This document shows, piece after piece, positions 1 to 9,653 of a stretch of 64,000 bases of DNA. A program made the position numbers and the translations under genes. The stretch spans positions 1 through 64,000 of the forward strand of contig CANQKM010000002.1 in NCBI GenBank assembly GCA_947624485.1, read 5' to 3'. A model generated the notes under the pieces. It had not been told where the DNA came from. It searched no databases and was given only the letters and a program-made list of their open reading frames with translations. Source of the DNA: an uncultured Clostridia bacterium (lineage in GTDB: Bacteria; Bacillota; Clostridia; UBA1381). Numbering within the stretch: position 1 is the first letter of the stretch; each line of letters begins with the position of its first letter.

Positions 1-213
1 ACGGAAAGAGAAACGCCCTTTTGCAATCACAAATTCCATAAAGCCTGTGTCCTCGTCCTCGGCGATCCGCTTACATAAATTTGGATAGCTGCGGCTGTAT
101 GCCGTCAGTCTGTTTTTGAGGTCGGTGTTATGGGTGCGGATATTGATGTTTGGGCTTTTTTCGTCAAACCATATTTCGGTGGTCTTTTCCTGTTTCGTCA
201 ATCCTGTTTTCAA
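1..213 (-). CDS. Small mobile-element protein, partial (C-terminus outside window)
   Basis: An open frame of 71 codons runs off the left window edge. The start is a TTG at 213, placed by an AGGAGTGA ribosome binding site at 221-228. The visible protein begins LKTGLTKQEKTTEIWFDEKS and continues with INIRTHNTDLKNRL. I recall similar short proteins beside large serine recombinases in Clostridia elements, but know no function for them. It lies upstream of, and in the same direction as, the region beyond the recombinase, so it probably belongs to the element inserted in virD4. The frame and ribosome binding site are seen; the element assignment is inferred. Confidence 0.6.
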   Translation of the reverse strand, partial: MKTGLTKQEKTTEIWFDEKSPNINIRTHNTDLKNRLTAYSRSYPNLCKRIAEDEDTGFMEFVIAKGRFSFR

Positions 214-405
214 GTTCTTTTCACTCCTATTCAAAATTTTACCCTGTTTTTGCTTTCACTCAAAAGATAGGGGTATTTTTGATGATTTTTCTCGGCTCTT
301 GGCTTGGGAAAAACGGAAATTTTCAAATAGAAAACGCTCCGGCGATGTGTTCCTCGTCCAAAGCGTTTCTATCGGCTGATTTTCAAATTTTACGGCTCTT
401 GACCG

Positions 406-2466
406 TCAAGCGACCTTTTTTTCTTTTGCCGTTTTTTCGGCGGCTTCTTTCGCACGTTTGCGCTCCATACATTGTCTGTGCTGTTCGTTTTTCCTTTGCC
501 GATATGCCGCAAGACGCTCGGTTTCTTCCTGCGTGAGCGGAAGTCCCGCTTTTTTCATCTTGGCAAGCTCTGTTAGGGAATGGGATTTCGGCGGTTTCGG
601 CGGCTCGCTTGCTTTTTGCCTTGTCCGCTTCGCTCGGTCACGTTCCCGATTTTTGGCTAAACGGATTTCTTCCTTCGCCTGTTCTTCCGGCGTGAGCAAG
701 CCCGCCTTTTTCCTTGCGGTAAATTCCCGTTTTTCCCGTTTGCGTTTTTCGTAACGCTCCTTTTTCAGTTCTTCTGAACGGGCTTTTTTTGCCGCCTGTT
801 CTTCCTGTTTGCGTTTTTGGGCTTCCAGTTCCATAGGCGTGACAATATCGGCAGGGACTTCAAAATTGCCGATAAAGTTCAAATAAATATCAAGCCTTTG
901 GCGGCGGCTGTTTCCTCTGCCGCCTGTGGCTTCGTGAACGATAACTTTTTCAACAAATTCATTGAGCATTGGCGTTGTCAGTTCCGAAAAATCGGTATAG
1001 CGGTTCGCAAGTTCAATAAATTTTTCTGTGTTCAGTCCCTCGGCGTTCCAATCGTCAATTTGTTTCTGCCATTCCGTCATAGACGCTTCAAGGGCGGTCT
1101 GTTCCTCGTCATACTCCGCAAGCAGACGTTCAAAATGTTTGTCGGGTATCTTGCCTGTTGCGTTCCCTTCATATAGTTTGCGAATTAGTTTATCAAGTTC
1201 CTTTTGGCGGTGTTTGGCTTCGCTTAATCGCTGTCGGTACTGTTTAACATTTTCCTTTTTCTGCGTTGTTGATGCTTCCCGCACACGCTCGATAAATTCC
1301 GCTTCGTTGTTTTTGACATACCAACTCACACGTTGTATGGCGGTAAGGATAGCCGCTTCGATCTTATGCGTGGGGATATAGTGCATTGTGCAGTCGGTAG
1401 TAAGCTGGCGGTAGCTTGAACAGTTATATGCGTCATCTATCCACTTGCCTTGTACCAAACTGTGGCGGTGCGTCAGCTTTGCTCCGCAGTCGGCGCAGTA
1501 AAGCAGTCCCGTCAATCGGTTTGGGGCGCTGCTTCGCTTTGGCGCCCGCCGTTTTGTTTGCAATAACCTTTGGACATTGTTCCACATTTCCTCGTCAATG
1601 ATTACAGGAATAGCGTTCTCAAAAACAAACTGTTCTTCGGGCTTAGTCTTGCGGTTATTTTTCGTCTTATAATTCTCGCAGACGGTTTTCCCCAACACCT
1701 TTTTTCCTGTATATTCGGGACGTTTGAGGATATATCCGATTGTTGTGGCAGACCACGCATAAGGGTCGGCGTATCTTGCCGCCCGTACCGGCTCGCCTAT
1801 CCGTTTCCAATGCTCGGACGGAATAGGGATTTTTTCAGATCTCAGTTTTCTTGCAATATTGTTTACGCCCTCTCCCGCAAGAACTTCTTGATAGATACGG
1901 CGCACGACAGCGGCGGCTTCCTCGTCGATTATCCACTCATTTTTGTCCTCTTTGGACGCAAGATAACCGTAGCAAACAGAGCCGGAACAGCGCAGCCCCT
2001 TTTCCATTCTTGACTTGAACACGCTCTTGATTTTGCGGCTTGTATCGGCAACATACCACTCGTTGATTACGTCACGAAAGATAGACATAATATCAAAACC
2101 GTTGGCGGTATCAAGATTGTCGTTTGCGGCGATAAAACGGACGTGGTACTCGTCAAAAGTCCGCTTCAAAAGTCCCACTTCCACCACGTCACGCCCTATT
2201 CGGCTTTGGTCTTTGACAATGACGGTAGCGACATTGCCCGCTCGGATTTCGTCAAGCATAACGTCAAGCCCCGGACGCTTAAACGTCGTGCCTCGCACCC
2301 CGTCGTCCGTAAAATGACGGAGATTGTGAAAACCGTTTTTTCGGGCATAATCTTCTAAAATCCGCTTTTGATTTTCGATAGAAACACTTTCTCCTGTACG
2401 CTCGTCATCGTGGGAAAGTCTTTCATAAAGGGCAGTGATTTTCCTTTGTTCCTGTGTTCGCTTCAT
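406..2466 (-). CDS. Large serine recombinase (TnpX/TndX type)
   Basis: This is a 686-residue site-specific recombinase that would integrate and excise its element through a 5'-phosphoserine intermediate. The N-terminal resolvase domain (about 10-155) has the catalytic serine in YERLSHDDE and the SRIGRD helix. A recombinase domain follows (about 165-290), then a zinc ribbon (CADCG with later CSS and TDC cysteines, about 325-365). After that come a coiled coil (about 380-470) and a long Lys/Arg/Glu-rich tail (about 530-686). The family is usually 500-700 residues, so this one is full length. AAGGAGG lies just before the ATG at 2466. Its 5' end is about 45 bp from the interrupted virD4, which makes it the likely agent of that insertion. 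Confidence 0.93.
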   Translation of the reverse strand: MKRTQEQRKITALYERLSHDDERTGESVSIENQKRILEDYARKNGFHNLRHFTDDGVRGTTFKRPGLDVMLDEIRAGNVATVIVKDQSRIGRDVVEVGLLKRTFDEYHVRFIAANDNLDTANGFDIMSIFRDVINEWYVADTSRKIKSVFKSRMEKGLRCSGSVCYGYLASKEDKNEWIIDEEAAAVVRRIYQEVLAGEGVNNIARKLRSEKIPIPSEHWKRIGEPVRAARYADPYAWSATTIGYILKRPEYTGKKVLGKTVCENYKTKNNRKTKPEEQFVFENAIPVIIDEEMWNNVQRLLQTKRRAPKRSSAPNRLTGLLYCADCGAKLTHRHSLVQGKWIDDAYNCSSYRQLTTDCTMHYIPTHKIEAAILTAIQRVSWYVKNNEAEFIERVREASTTQKKENVKQYRQRLSEAKHRQKELDKLIRKLYEGNATGKIPDKHFERLLAEYDEEQTALEASMTEWQKQIDDWNAEGLNTEKFIELANRYTDFSELTTPMLNEFVEKVIVHEATGGRGNSRRQRLDIYLNFIGNFEVPADIVTPMELEAQKRKQEEQAAKKARSEELKKERYEKRKREKREFTARKKAGLLTPEEQAKEEIRLAKNRERDRAKRTRQKASEPPKPPKSHSLTELAKMKKAGLPLTQEETERLAAYRQRKNEQHRQCMERKRAKEAAEKTAKEKKVA

Positions 2467-2511
2467 ACTTTGTAAACCTCCTTTTTGAGAATTTTTTATC
2501 CTCTGTCCTTA

Positions 2512-3048
2512 TTATACCGTCCCTTTCGGGTCTGTGACAACGTAGGAGCTGTGCATCTGCATTAAATTCGGTTTGATAAAAAACCTCGTTTTTCCGCTTC
2601 CGCTGCCGCCCACGACAAGTACATTTTTGTTTCTTGCGTTTTTTGGATTTTTCGCACGGCTGTTCATTGTCAGGCGTTCCGTCTGAGTGAGGATAATATT
2701 ATTTTCAAACTTCGGGTCGATGAAAGGAGCAATATCCTCATGCGTACCCCATCGCGCCGAACCGTATTCCTCATTCTTTCGGAACTTTTTTGCGTTTTTT
2801 CCCCGAACATAAATGACAATTCTGAGAATTACCGCAACGGCGATGCCGAACAGTAAATCCGTCGGATGAAAGCTCGGTAAGAGCGACGCGAACGCTCTGC
2901 CGTAGCCGATGTTCAGATGCAGGAGCTTCTTTGACAAATCCGCGCCGGGAGTGAGCCTAAAGCCCTGCGCCACTTTTGTGGCAAGCATAGCAATGAATAA
3001 ATACGGGATATTTGGAATAATGAGTTTTTTGTAGTTTACCTGTTTCAT
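2512..3048 (-). pseudogene. virD4: VirD4/TraG coupling protein, truncated by element insertion
   Basis: VirD4-type coupling proteins are membrane ATPases that deliver the relaxase-DNA complex to the conjugation channel. The 178 codons here hold the two N-terminal membrane segments (about 12-30 and 58-80) and the Walker A stretch VVGGSGSGKTRFFIKPN. The frame ends in DPKGTV-stop, before Walker B and the whole all-alpha domain; family members are usually about 600 residues. The start overlaps the stop of pcfB (ATGA at 3045-3048), as in an intact operon. The sequence after the stop belongs to the serine recombinase element, so this is insertion rather than gradual decay. Transfer of this conjugative element is probably blocked unless the insert excises. 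Confidence 0.85.
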
Positions 3049-3530
3049 AGCTCCAACCCCTTATCCTTATTCCGAACCTTCGGTTCTTTGGTCTGGACAA
3101 GCTCGCCCAATGCTTTGAGCTTTTTAAGGAGCGACGGTTTGGATTGCTTTTTAAGCTCAGACTGCGCGTATTCGGTCATTGCCGATTTAAGCGCGTCCCC
3201 GTCCCGTGCTTTGAAGAATACAAAGTATTTCGGGACATCTGCGGTCTTGTCCTTTCTTATGGCGTAGTCCACGCCATATTTTCGGGCAATTTTCTCAAAG
3301 CCTTTGATACTCTTATCTTCAATCTCCACTTTGGTTACGCCGACATTTTGACCGATTAGCTCCTCGACAGACTGCTTGCCCGTAGGCTTCACGTCCTGCA
3401 CGGCTTTGTTCTTGGATTTTGCATTTTGATAGGCAAGATATTTCCGTAATGCTTCCTTTAACGTCCTGCCCGTCATTTTTGCCGTATTGACAATCAGCGT
3501 AACCGTCCTGTTTTCAACTTCTTCTTGCAT
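3045..3530 (-). CDS. PcfB family conjugation protein (DUF3801)
   Basis: This 161-residue protein resembles PcfB, an accessory protein of pCF10-type conjugation that helps link the relaxosome to the coupling protein. The N-terminus (MQEEVENRTVTLIVNTAK) and the stretch on ligand-like repeats around KGFEKIARKYGVDYAIRKDK match what I know of DUF3801. The start at 3530 is preferred to an upstream ATG at 3551 because AAGGAGG sits at 3538-3544, seven bases before it. The stop overlaps the virD4 start, so the two are translationally coupled. A terminator lies just upstream (3553-3582), so transcription must start between the SLH gene terminator and this gene or read through it. Confidence 0.8.
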   Translation of the reverse strand: MQEEVENRTVTLIVNTAKMTGRTLKEALRKYLAYQNAKSKNKAVQDVKPTGKQSVEELIGQNVGVTKVEIEDKSIKGFEKIARKYGVDYAIRKDKTADVPKYFVFFKARDGDALKSAMTEYAQSELKKQSKPSLLKKLKALGELVQTKEPKVRNKDKGLEL

Positions 3531-3552
3531 AAATCCACCTCCTTCGAGCATG

Positions 3553-3582
3553 AAAAAAGGAGTAAACCTAAAAGATTACTCC
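3553..3582 (-). terminator. Intrinsic terminator after the SLH protein gene
   Basis: Read on the minus strand, GGAGTAA pairs with TTTACTCC across a short loop and is followed by TTTTTT (3558-3553). It lies right after the stop of the surface-protein gene and before pcfB. Confidence 0.8.
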
Positions 3583-3605
3583 GTGCCGTATATGCGGGGG
3601 CAAGT

Positions 3606-6600
3606 TTACTTTACCCACGTCTCGCCACTTGTCTTTGTGACCGCCATGTGCGTGTTCGCAGCTTCGGTTATCTCGTAATATGCCCAGTAGCCTTTGTCGG
3701 TCAGGTCAGTAAACCTGTTCAGTGTCGAAAGGTTTTTATTGACGTACTCCGTATCGGCTTCGCGTTTCGTCACGCGGTTGACGATGGTTACAACTTCGGC
3801 GCGAGTAATGTTGCTGTCCGGCTTGAAAGTACCGTCAGCATAACCCTTTATCCAATCCATAGCAATCGCGTTGTAGATGTTCTCCGAAGCCCAATGTGAT
3901 TTGGGAACATCACTGAAGATGTTGCGGCTTGACGATTTAACTTTATCGAACATTCCATAGAACCGCATACACATTGTCACAAATTCGGCTCTCGTGATCT
4001 GCTCATCGGGTCTGAATGTGCCGTCGTCATATCCTACTATAATATTGTAGGTTTCTAGATAAGCGATATACTCGCTGTGCCACAGATTAGCGGCAATATC
4101 CGTAAACTTCGACTTCGCGCCTGTCATTTTTTCGCCCTTACGGTCGGCAATATTTCGGGCGAAAATCGCCGCGGCTTCGGCGCGCGTCATGTTGCCCTCC
4201 GGCTTAAATGTTCCGTCCTCATATCCTACAATGTAGGACTTATGCTCTGTCGCGGGGAGTACGAGCTTGCCGTTCGTATCGGTAACGCCGTTTGCGGTGT
4301 TGCCTTTTTTGTCTTTAAGCGTAACATCAATGTTCGGCGCAGGCTTGTTATTTTTATCGGTAACAACTATGGTGTAATAGTTATCGCTGTCGATTGTTTT
4401 ACCGTTCGGGAGCGTCAGCGTGATTTTACCGTCCTTTACGGATTTTGTGACATTTACAGCCTTGCCGTCCTTGTCTGTCACCTTTACAGTGTAGGTGGTA
4501 GTAACAGAAACGCTACCGCCACCGCCGCCACCACCGTGACTTCCGCCACCGCCCGACGATGAGCCGCCGCCACCGCCGCCTGACGAAGACTTTTTGGGAA
4601 GTGTAACCTTGCCGCTTGTATTGGTCACGTCTGCCGCCGTTGCGTTATTCTTATCGATAATGGTTACGCTCATACCCTTAACAGGCTTCGCGTCTTTATC
4701 GGTAACGGTTACAGTGGTCTGATTGCTTGTCGTAAGTGTGTTCGTATCGGGCAGCTTGACACTGATTTTACCGTCCTTGATTTCAACAAACGCGTTTTCA
4801 ATCTTAGCCTTTGTATCCTCGACAACAATAGTATATCCGTCAACAACAGCGTTGCCGTCCTTATCGGTCATATCCTCCGAAAGCGGGGGAACAACTACCT
4901 TGCCGTTTGCGTCGGTCGTTTCCGTTCTGTCACCGCCGTTGCTGTCTTTGACGTTTACGGACATATCCTTAACGGGAGCGTTATCCTTATCGGTTACTGT
5001 AACCGTCGTTCTGTCGGCATAGTCGATAACCGTTCCGTCGGGAAGTGTAACGGTGATTTTACCGTCCGCAATCTGTACTTTTGCGCCCTCAATATTGCCC
5101 TTTGTTTCTGTTGCGACATTGACGTTATACATATTTCCGTTTTCGTCCTTAACCTGTGCGTTACCGTTCGCATCGGTACAATCCGTGTCGGAAACAGGCA
5201 CAACCGCTATACCGTTGCTGTTGGTAATATCCGAAGCAGTACCACCATTTATATCGGTTACAGTTACCGTGATACCCTTTACGGGCGAGCCGTCGTTCTC
5301 GTTGATAACGCGAATATTTACCTTGTTATCCACCGTAAGCGTTTTATTCTGCGGCAATTCGATTGTCAGGTTTCCATCATCCTGTAATTTTACAAGACCA
5401 AATTCCGTAATAGCTCCGTCATTATCCCATACGAATACGCGGTATTTGTAATTCTTGTTCTGCACAACCGCGCCGTCGCCCATATCGGGCGTGGGAGTAG
5501 GCTCGCTCGGCTTTTCAGTAGGCTTTGCTGTTTCGCTCGGTTTTTCTGAGGGAGTAGGTGTCTGTGTCGGATCGGTCGGCTTTGCCGTTTCACCGGGGTT
5601 CAGTGTATCTGTCGGTTTCGGCGTTTCTGTCGGTCTTTCCGTGGGAGTAGGCTTTTGCGTCGGCTCCGACGGCTTTTCAGTCGGTTTTGCCGTTTCACTT
5701 GGCTTTTCCGTTACATCAGGCTTCGGAGTAGTTTCAACGCCGGGTAACGGTGTAGCTTCCGAGCCGGGGTCGGGCGTGGGTGTAGGTTTTGCAAGAGGAG
5801 CTTCGCTAAGCGGAGGAACGATTATAATACCGTCCTCGTCCGTAAGCTCTGTGCGCAAACCGCTGCCGTCTTTATTGTAGACGCTGACCTTCCAATCTTT
5901 AACAGGCGTTCCGTCAGAACGCATTACCTTAACCGTAGTACGATTATAGTAGTCAATCATTTTGCCCTCCGGCAGGCATACAAGCACGGAATTATCCTTT
6001 GCGATGAGCGTAATAATCGCATCCTTAATAAGTCCATTTTCGTCCGAAACTGTCACGATATAATCATAAACCTTTTCGCCGTCCTTATCTCCGACTTCAC
6101 CGTTGCCGTTGTCGTCGGTAATATCGGTATTGCTTACGGGGAGCGTTATCTGTCCCTTGATATTTGTATAGCCGTTTTCTATAAAGTCAGCATCACCGAT
6201 AAGCTGAACACGCAGACCGTTCACAGGCTCGCCCTTTTCTGTAACAACCGTCACAGTCACGCGATTATCCTTGTCAAACGGCGTACCTGCGGGCAACTTT
6301 ACATTTATAGAATAATTATCGCCTACGGTCACACCGCAGTCCGTGATAAGCTCGCCGTTCCGGTCAGTTACCACGACAACATAGGTGTTATCCTTATCCG
6401 CAACAGTGCCGTTACTGTCGCCCGTGGACGAAGATGTGTTCGGCACTTTAAGCTGTCCGTTAGCATCTGTCTTGCCTGTCGCGGCGTTATTGGAAGTATC
6501 GGCAACAAATATGCTGATACCCTCGACGGGCTGCTGTGTTTCGCTGTTCGTTACCGTAATTGTGGTAATATCGTCAGCGCTCAATAATCTTCCATCGGGC

Positions 6601-9557
6601 AGCTTGATTGTGATGTTGTCGTTTTTATCAATGGAAATCTCGCTGTTGAAAATCGGCTTGTTGTTCTTATCGGTAATCAAAATACTGTAATCGCCAACCT
6701 TTGAGCGTCCGTCCTCATCGGAATTATCCTTATCGGAAAGCTGCGGTATTTCGACTGTTTCCAATGTTTCACCACATACAGTACATTCCTTGTGCTTGCT
6801 GCCGCTATGCTTGATTGTCGCGGGAGTGTCGATTATCCATTCGGACGGCTTGTGTCCTGCCGCTTCAACATAGTTAATCTTGTGCGTCTCGCCGCATACG
6901 GAACAGGTGATTGTGGTATATCCGAGCTCCGTACACGTCGGATTTGTTACAACCGATTTATACTGATGTTCAGCCTTTGCGGTTTCGTTGCCCTTGTAGC
7001 TTGCGCCGCATACCTCACAGGTAAAAGTGGAATATCCCAACGACGTACACGTCGGCGGCGTTACAGTTTCCTTGTAGTTGTGACCTTTCGCGTCCGTATA
7101 TGCGCCGGTGTAGGTGTCGCCGCAGTCCCTACAATTAAATACCGTATAGCCCATCTCGGTACAAGTCGGCTCGGTCACGGTTTTATCGTAGTTATGCGGC
7201 AGCTTCGCCTTTTCGTTTCCGACATACGAAGCATCGCAGCGTGAGCAGTTAAAGGTTGAATAACCTATTTCCGTACACGTCGGCTCTGTCACCGTTTCAA
7301 CATAACTGTGTCCTTGCGGGTTTGTGTAATCCGCAACGTAAGAATAATCGCAGTCCTCGCAGGTGTATGTCGTATATCCCATCTCGGTACACGTCGGCGG
7401 CGTTACAACAGATGTGTAATTATGCTCGACGGACTCCTTTTCGTCACCAATATATTCCTTGCCGCAGTCGGGACAGGTATAAATCGTATAGCCTTGCGAT
7501 GTGCAAGTCGGAGGTACGACCTGTTTCGTGTAATTATGGGGAAGTACCTCTGTATAGTCCGCAACATAGCTGTCCGCGCAGTCCGCGCAAGTGTAAGTGG
7601 TAAATCCCATTGTCGTGCAAGTTGCCGGAGTTACGACCGCTTGATAATTATGCGGCTTTTTGTCAACATAATCACTCGTATATTCATCGCCGCACTCGGT
7701 ACAGGTGTAGGTGGTATATCCCATAGCCGTACACGTCGCGGGAGTAAGTACGCTGTCGTAGTGATGCTCCGTCTTGTCCGTGTAGTTACCGACGTAAGAT
7801 TTGCCGCAGTCGTCACAGGTATACGTTGTAAAGCCCATCGTCGTACACGTCGGAACGGTTACGGCTTCCGAATAATGATGCCCTGTCGGGAGTTCCAAAA
7901 TCGCGCCGCATACTGTACAAGTCTGAGGTTCGGTACACGTCGCCGCCGCGCCGGGAGTATGACCTGTCGCCGATTTCGCTTCGTGCTTTGTAGCGTCACA
8001 GTGCTTGCATTTGTACTCCAACAATCCCTCGCCATTGCACGTTGCGTGGGTTATCTCGCGACCGTTATCCCATTCGTGACCCGTCGGGTCTTTATAATCG
8101 GAAACATAAGTGTCACCGCAGTCGGCGCAGGTGTAGGTGGTAAAACCGCGTCCCGTACACGTCGGAGCAGTCACTTTCTCGCGATAGTCATGCTTTGCAA
8201 GCGGCGTTAAGTCCGTGATGTACTTGTATCCGCAGTCAATACACTTATGCTCGGTGTAGCCATTGGTCGTGCAAGTTGCCGCCACATTCGTTGTCTGATA
8301 CTTGTGGTCGGTCATTGACGTTGCCTCCGTGTAGAACGCTCCGCATTTACTGCACGAATGAAGTTCTAAGCCGCCCTGCTGACAGCTCGCCTCGCGGATT
8401 ACAACAGTCTTGTAATCGTGTCCGGAAGCAGGAACATAATTCGTTTTCTGTAACGCACCGCAAATGCTGCACTGGAAACGGTCATAACCAAGCTCCGTAC
8501 ACGTCGGGCGTACCGTTTCAAGGAAACGGTAGTCATGAACGTGCGGCGTTGCCGTATCGCTCTGTGCTTTTGAGCTTGAGTTGTCCGCAAGCAGCCATAC
8601 ATACGATACGCCGTTTTCTTTCATACTCTCGCCAGCGTAACGATAAGTAATCTCATAGTAAACAGGGTAGTAGCCCGCTTCGGTGTAATTCGGCGCGGAA
8701 GTAAGGTTACACTTGTTTGCGCTCTCACCGTAGCGGATACTTGTGTTTACGCCGCTCTCCGATAGGTCGGACAATGTGATAGTGTGCGCCGCTCCGTCAG
8801 CTATGCCGTAGTAGCTCTGCACAACGGATTTCGCAACAGCGTATTCGTTTTCGATAAATCCGCAGTCCTCGCATTCGCCGGTGATGTGGAAACGCTGATT
8901 TCCAATCTGCGCGTCTACAATCTCAGTTATTTCGTGCGGTTCTTGCTTGTCCGCGGCTCTTGCGTATGTGCCGTGACAAAACTGACAATACTTACCCTTT
9001 TTAAGTGTGGTCGTGTGATTTTCGTTGTCATACGGTGTATACGTCGTGTTGTCGAAGTCAAGGAAAAAGTTGTAGTCACAGGCGTTAAGACTGTAAACGT
9101 CCTTACCGAATGAGTACGAGCTCCCTCCATCTACGACATTCAACGTACCGCAAACCTCACATACGGATTTCGTCCAGTGATAACCCGTGAAAAAAGCATC
9201 AATGCCGGGAGTTCCGTCATCAAGGTTAGCCTTGCTTGTACCATCTATACAAGTCCCGTCTGAGTACAACACGCTACGATTTAATGCCGTTTCGCCGCTG
9301 CGGGTGTACTCCGGCACTCTGTAACAGGTTTGGGGAGTAACATGACCGCATACCTCACAATTTGCCGTGCCGTATGTGACGACAGCATTTGCATCAAGTT
9401 CGCTTGTTCTGTTGTTTGTGGCAAGCCACACATCGGCGGGATCAACATACGCGTTCGTTTGCGCCGCGAACACGCTGACAGACGGGAATGAACCGAGCAT
9501 TGTGACCGCCGCGAGCAATCCCGACATTACGGATTTCATAGAATGTTTAATTCTCAT
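3606..9557 (-). CDS. Giant SLH-anchored surface protein with Cys/His repeats and Ig-like domains
   Basis: This 1983-residue secreted protein starts with a signal peptide (about 1-32, cut near VFAA-QT). Residues about 340-936 hold some 16 tandem repeats of about 38 residues with the pattern HxY-x9-TC-x9-CxxC-x16. Three Ig/CNA-like beta repeats (about 945-1250), a Pro/Thr-rich linker built on KPTEKPSEPT units (about 1253-1360), more beta repeats (to about 1655), and a Gly/Ser hinge (about 1656-1682) follow. A last beta repeat and three SLH domains (about 1773, 1838 and 1900, each with GYxDGTFxP and ITRAE) end the protein. SLH domains bind pyruvylated cell-wall polymer, so it is cell-wall anchored with a long stalk. 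An adhesin or mating-contact role is inferred from its place inside a conjugative element. It has its own terminators on both sides. Confidence 0.9.
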   Translation of the reverse strand: MRIKHSMKSVMSGLLAAVTMLGSFPSVSVFAAQTNAYVDPADVWLATNNRTSELDANAVVTYGTANCEVCGHVTPQTCYRVPEYTRSGETALNRSVLYSDGTCIDGTSKANLDDGTPGIDAFFTGYHWTKSVCEVCGTLNVVDGGSSYSFGKDVYSLNACDYNFFLDFDNTTYTPYDNENHTTTLKKGKYCQFCHGTYARAADKQEPHEITEIVDAQIGNQRFHITGECEDCGFIENEYAVAKSVVQSYYGIADGAAHTITLSDLSESGVNTSIRYGESANKCNLTSAPNYTEAGYYPVYYEITYRYAGESMKENGVSYVWLLADNSSSKAQSDTATPHVHDYRFLETVRPTCTELGYDRFQCSICGALQKTNYVPASGHDYKTVVIREASCQQGGLELHSCSKCGAFYTEATSMTDHKYQTTNVAATCTTNGYTEHKCIDCGYKYITDLTPLAKHDYREKVTAPTCTGRGFTTYTCADCGDTYVSDYKDPTGHEWDNGREITHATCNGEGLLEYKCKHCDATKHEAKSATGHTPGAAATCTEPQTCTVCGAILELPTGHHYSEAVTVPTCTTMGFTTYTCDDCGKSYVGNYTDKTEHHYDSVLTPATCTAMGYTTYTCTECGDEYTSDYVDKKPHNYQAVVTPATCTTMGFTTYTCADCADSYVADYTEVLPHNYTKQVVPPTCTSQGYTIYTCPDCGKEYIGDEKESVEHNYTSVVTPPTCTEMGYTTYTCEDCDYSYVADYTNPQGHSYVETVTEPTCTEIGYSTFNCSRCDASYVGNEKAKLPHNYDKTVTEPTCTEMGYTVFNCRDCGDTYTGAYTDAKGHNYKETVTPPTCTSLGYSTFTCEVCGASYKGNETAKAEHQYKSVVTNPTCTELGYTTITCSVCGETHKINYVEAAGHKPSEWIIDTPATIKHSGSKHKECTVCGETLETVEIPQLSDKDNSDEDGRSKVGDYSILITDKNNKPIFNSEISIDKNDNITIKLPDGRLLSADDITTITVTNSETQQPVEGISIFVADTSNNAATGKTDANGQLKVPNTSSSTGDSNGTVADKDNTYVVVVTDRNGELITDCGVTVGDNYSINVKLPAGTPFDKDNRVTVTVVTEKGEPVNGLRVQLIGDADFIENGYTNIKGQITLPVSNTDITDDNGNGEVGDKDGEKVYDYIVTVSDENGLIKDAIITLIAKDNSVLVCLPEGKMIDYYNRTTVKVMRSDGTPVKDWKVSVYNKDGSGLRTELTDEDGIIIVPPLSEAPLAKPTPTPDPGSEATPLPGVETTPKPDVTEKPSETAKPTEKPSEPTQKPTPTERPTETPKPTDTLNPGETAKPTDPTQTPTPSEKPSETAKPTEKPSEPTPTPDMGDGAVVQNKNYKYRVFVWDNDGAITEFGLVKLQDDGNLTIELPQNKTLTVDNKVNIRVINENDGSPVKGITVTVTDINGGTASDITNSNGIAVVPVSDTDCTDANGNAQVKDENGNMYNVNVATETKGNIEGAKVQIADGKITVTLPDGTVIDYADRTTVTVTDKDNAPVKDMSVNVKDSNGGDRTETTDANGKVVVPPLSEDMTDKDGNAVVDGYTIVVEDTKAKIENAFVEIKDGKISVKLPDTNTLTTSNQTTVTVTDKDAKPVKGMSVTIIDKNNATAADVTNTSGKVTLPKKSSSGGGGGGSSSGGGGSHGGGGGGGSVSVTTTYTVKVTDKDGKAVNVTKSVKDGKITLTLPNGKTIDSDNYYTIVVTDKNNKPAPNIDVTLKDKKGNTANGVTDTNGKLVLPATEHKSYIVGYEDGTFKPEGNMTRAEAAAIFARNIADRKGEKMTGAKSKFTDIAANLWHSEYIAYLETYNIIVGYDDGTFRPDEQITRAEFVTMCMRFYGMFDKVKSSSRNIFSDVPKSHWASENIYNAIAMDWIKGYADGTFKPDSNITRAEVVTIVNRVTKREADTEYVNKNLSTLNRFTDLTDKGYWAYYEITEAANTHMAVTKTSGETWVK

Positions 9558-9599
9558 AATTTTAACCTCCAGTTTTATTTAATTTTGTTGTCGATGTAC

Positions 9600-9624
9600 T
9601 AAAAAAACCGCACTAAGGCGGTCT
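9600..9624 (-). terminator. Intrinsic terminator before the SLH protein gene
   Basis: On the minus strand ACCGC pairs with GCGGT around a six-base loop and is followed by seven T residues. It ends the rep-parB-DUF3846 transcript and isolates the surface-protein gene as a separate unit. Confidence 0.75.
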
Positions 9625-9653
9625 GTACCGATAAACCAAGTATCGTCTCATAC

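Larger units (their letters stand above)
1..2515. mobile_element. End of an element inserted into virD4, with large serine recombinase
   Basis: The virD4 reading frame stops abruptly at its DPKGTV segment (2512-2529). The next gene is a large serine recombinase, and left of it is a small element protein. This is the arrangement expected when a serine-recombinase element integrates into virD4/traG. Only one end is visible. The rest of virD4 should lie left of the window, beyond the other end of the element. The exact crossover base cannot be set from one junction; it should be close to 2505-2521, where virD4 sequence gives way to a TATAATAAGG stretch (minus strand). Confidence 0.65.

Noticed and set aside
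6792..8210. Plus-strand open frames opposite the repeat region of the SLH protein
   Set aside because: They mirror the repetitive coding strand; the minus-strand frame has signal peptide, repeats and SLH domains.
7300..8540. The regular 110-120 base periodicity as a CRISPR array or tandem DNA repeat
   Set aside because: The period equals the 38-residue protein repeats; the DNA copies are diverged and lie within one open frame.
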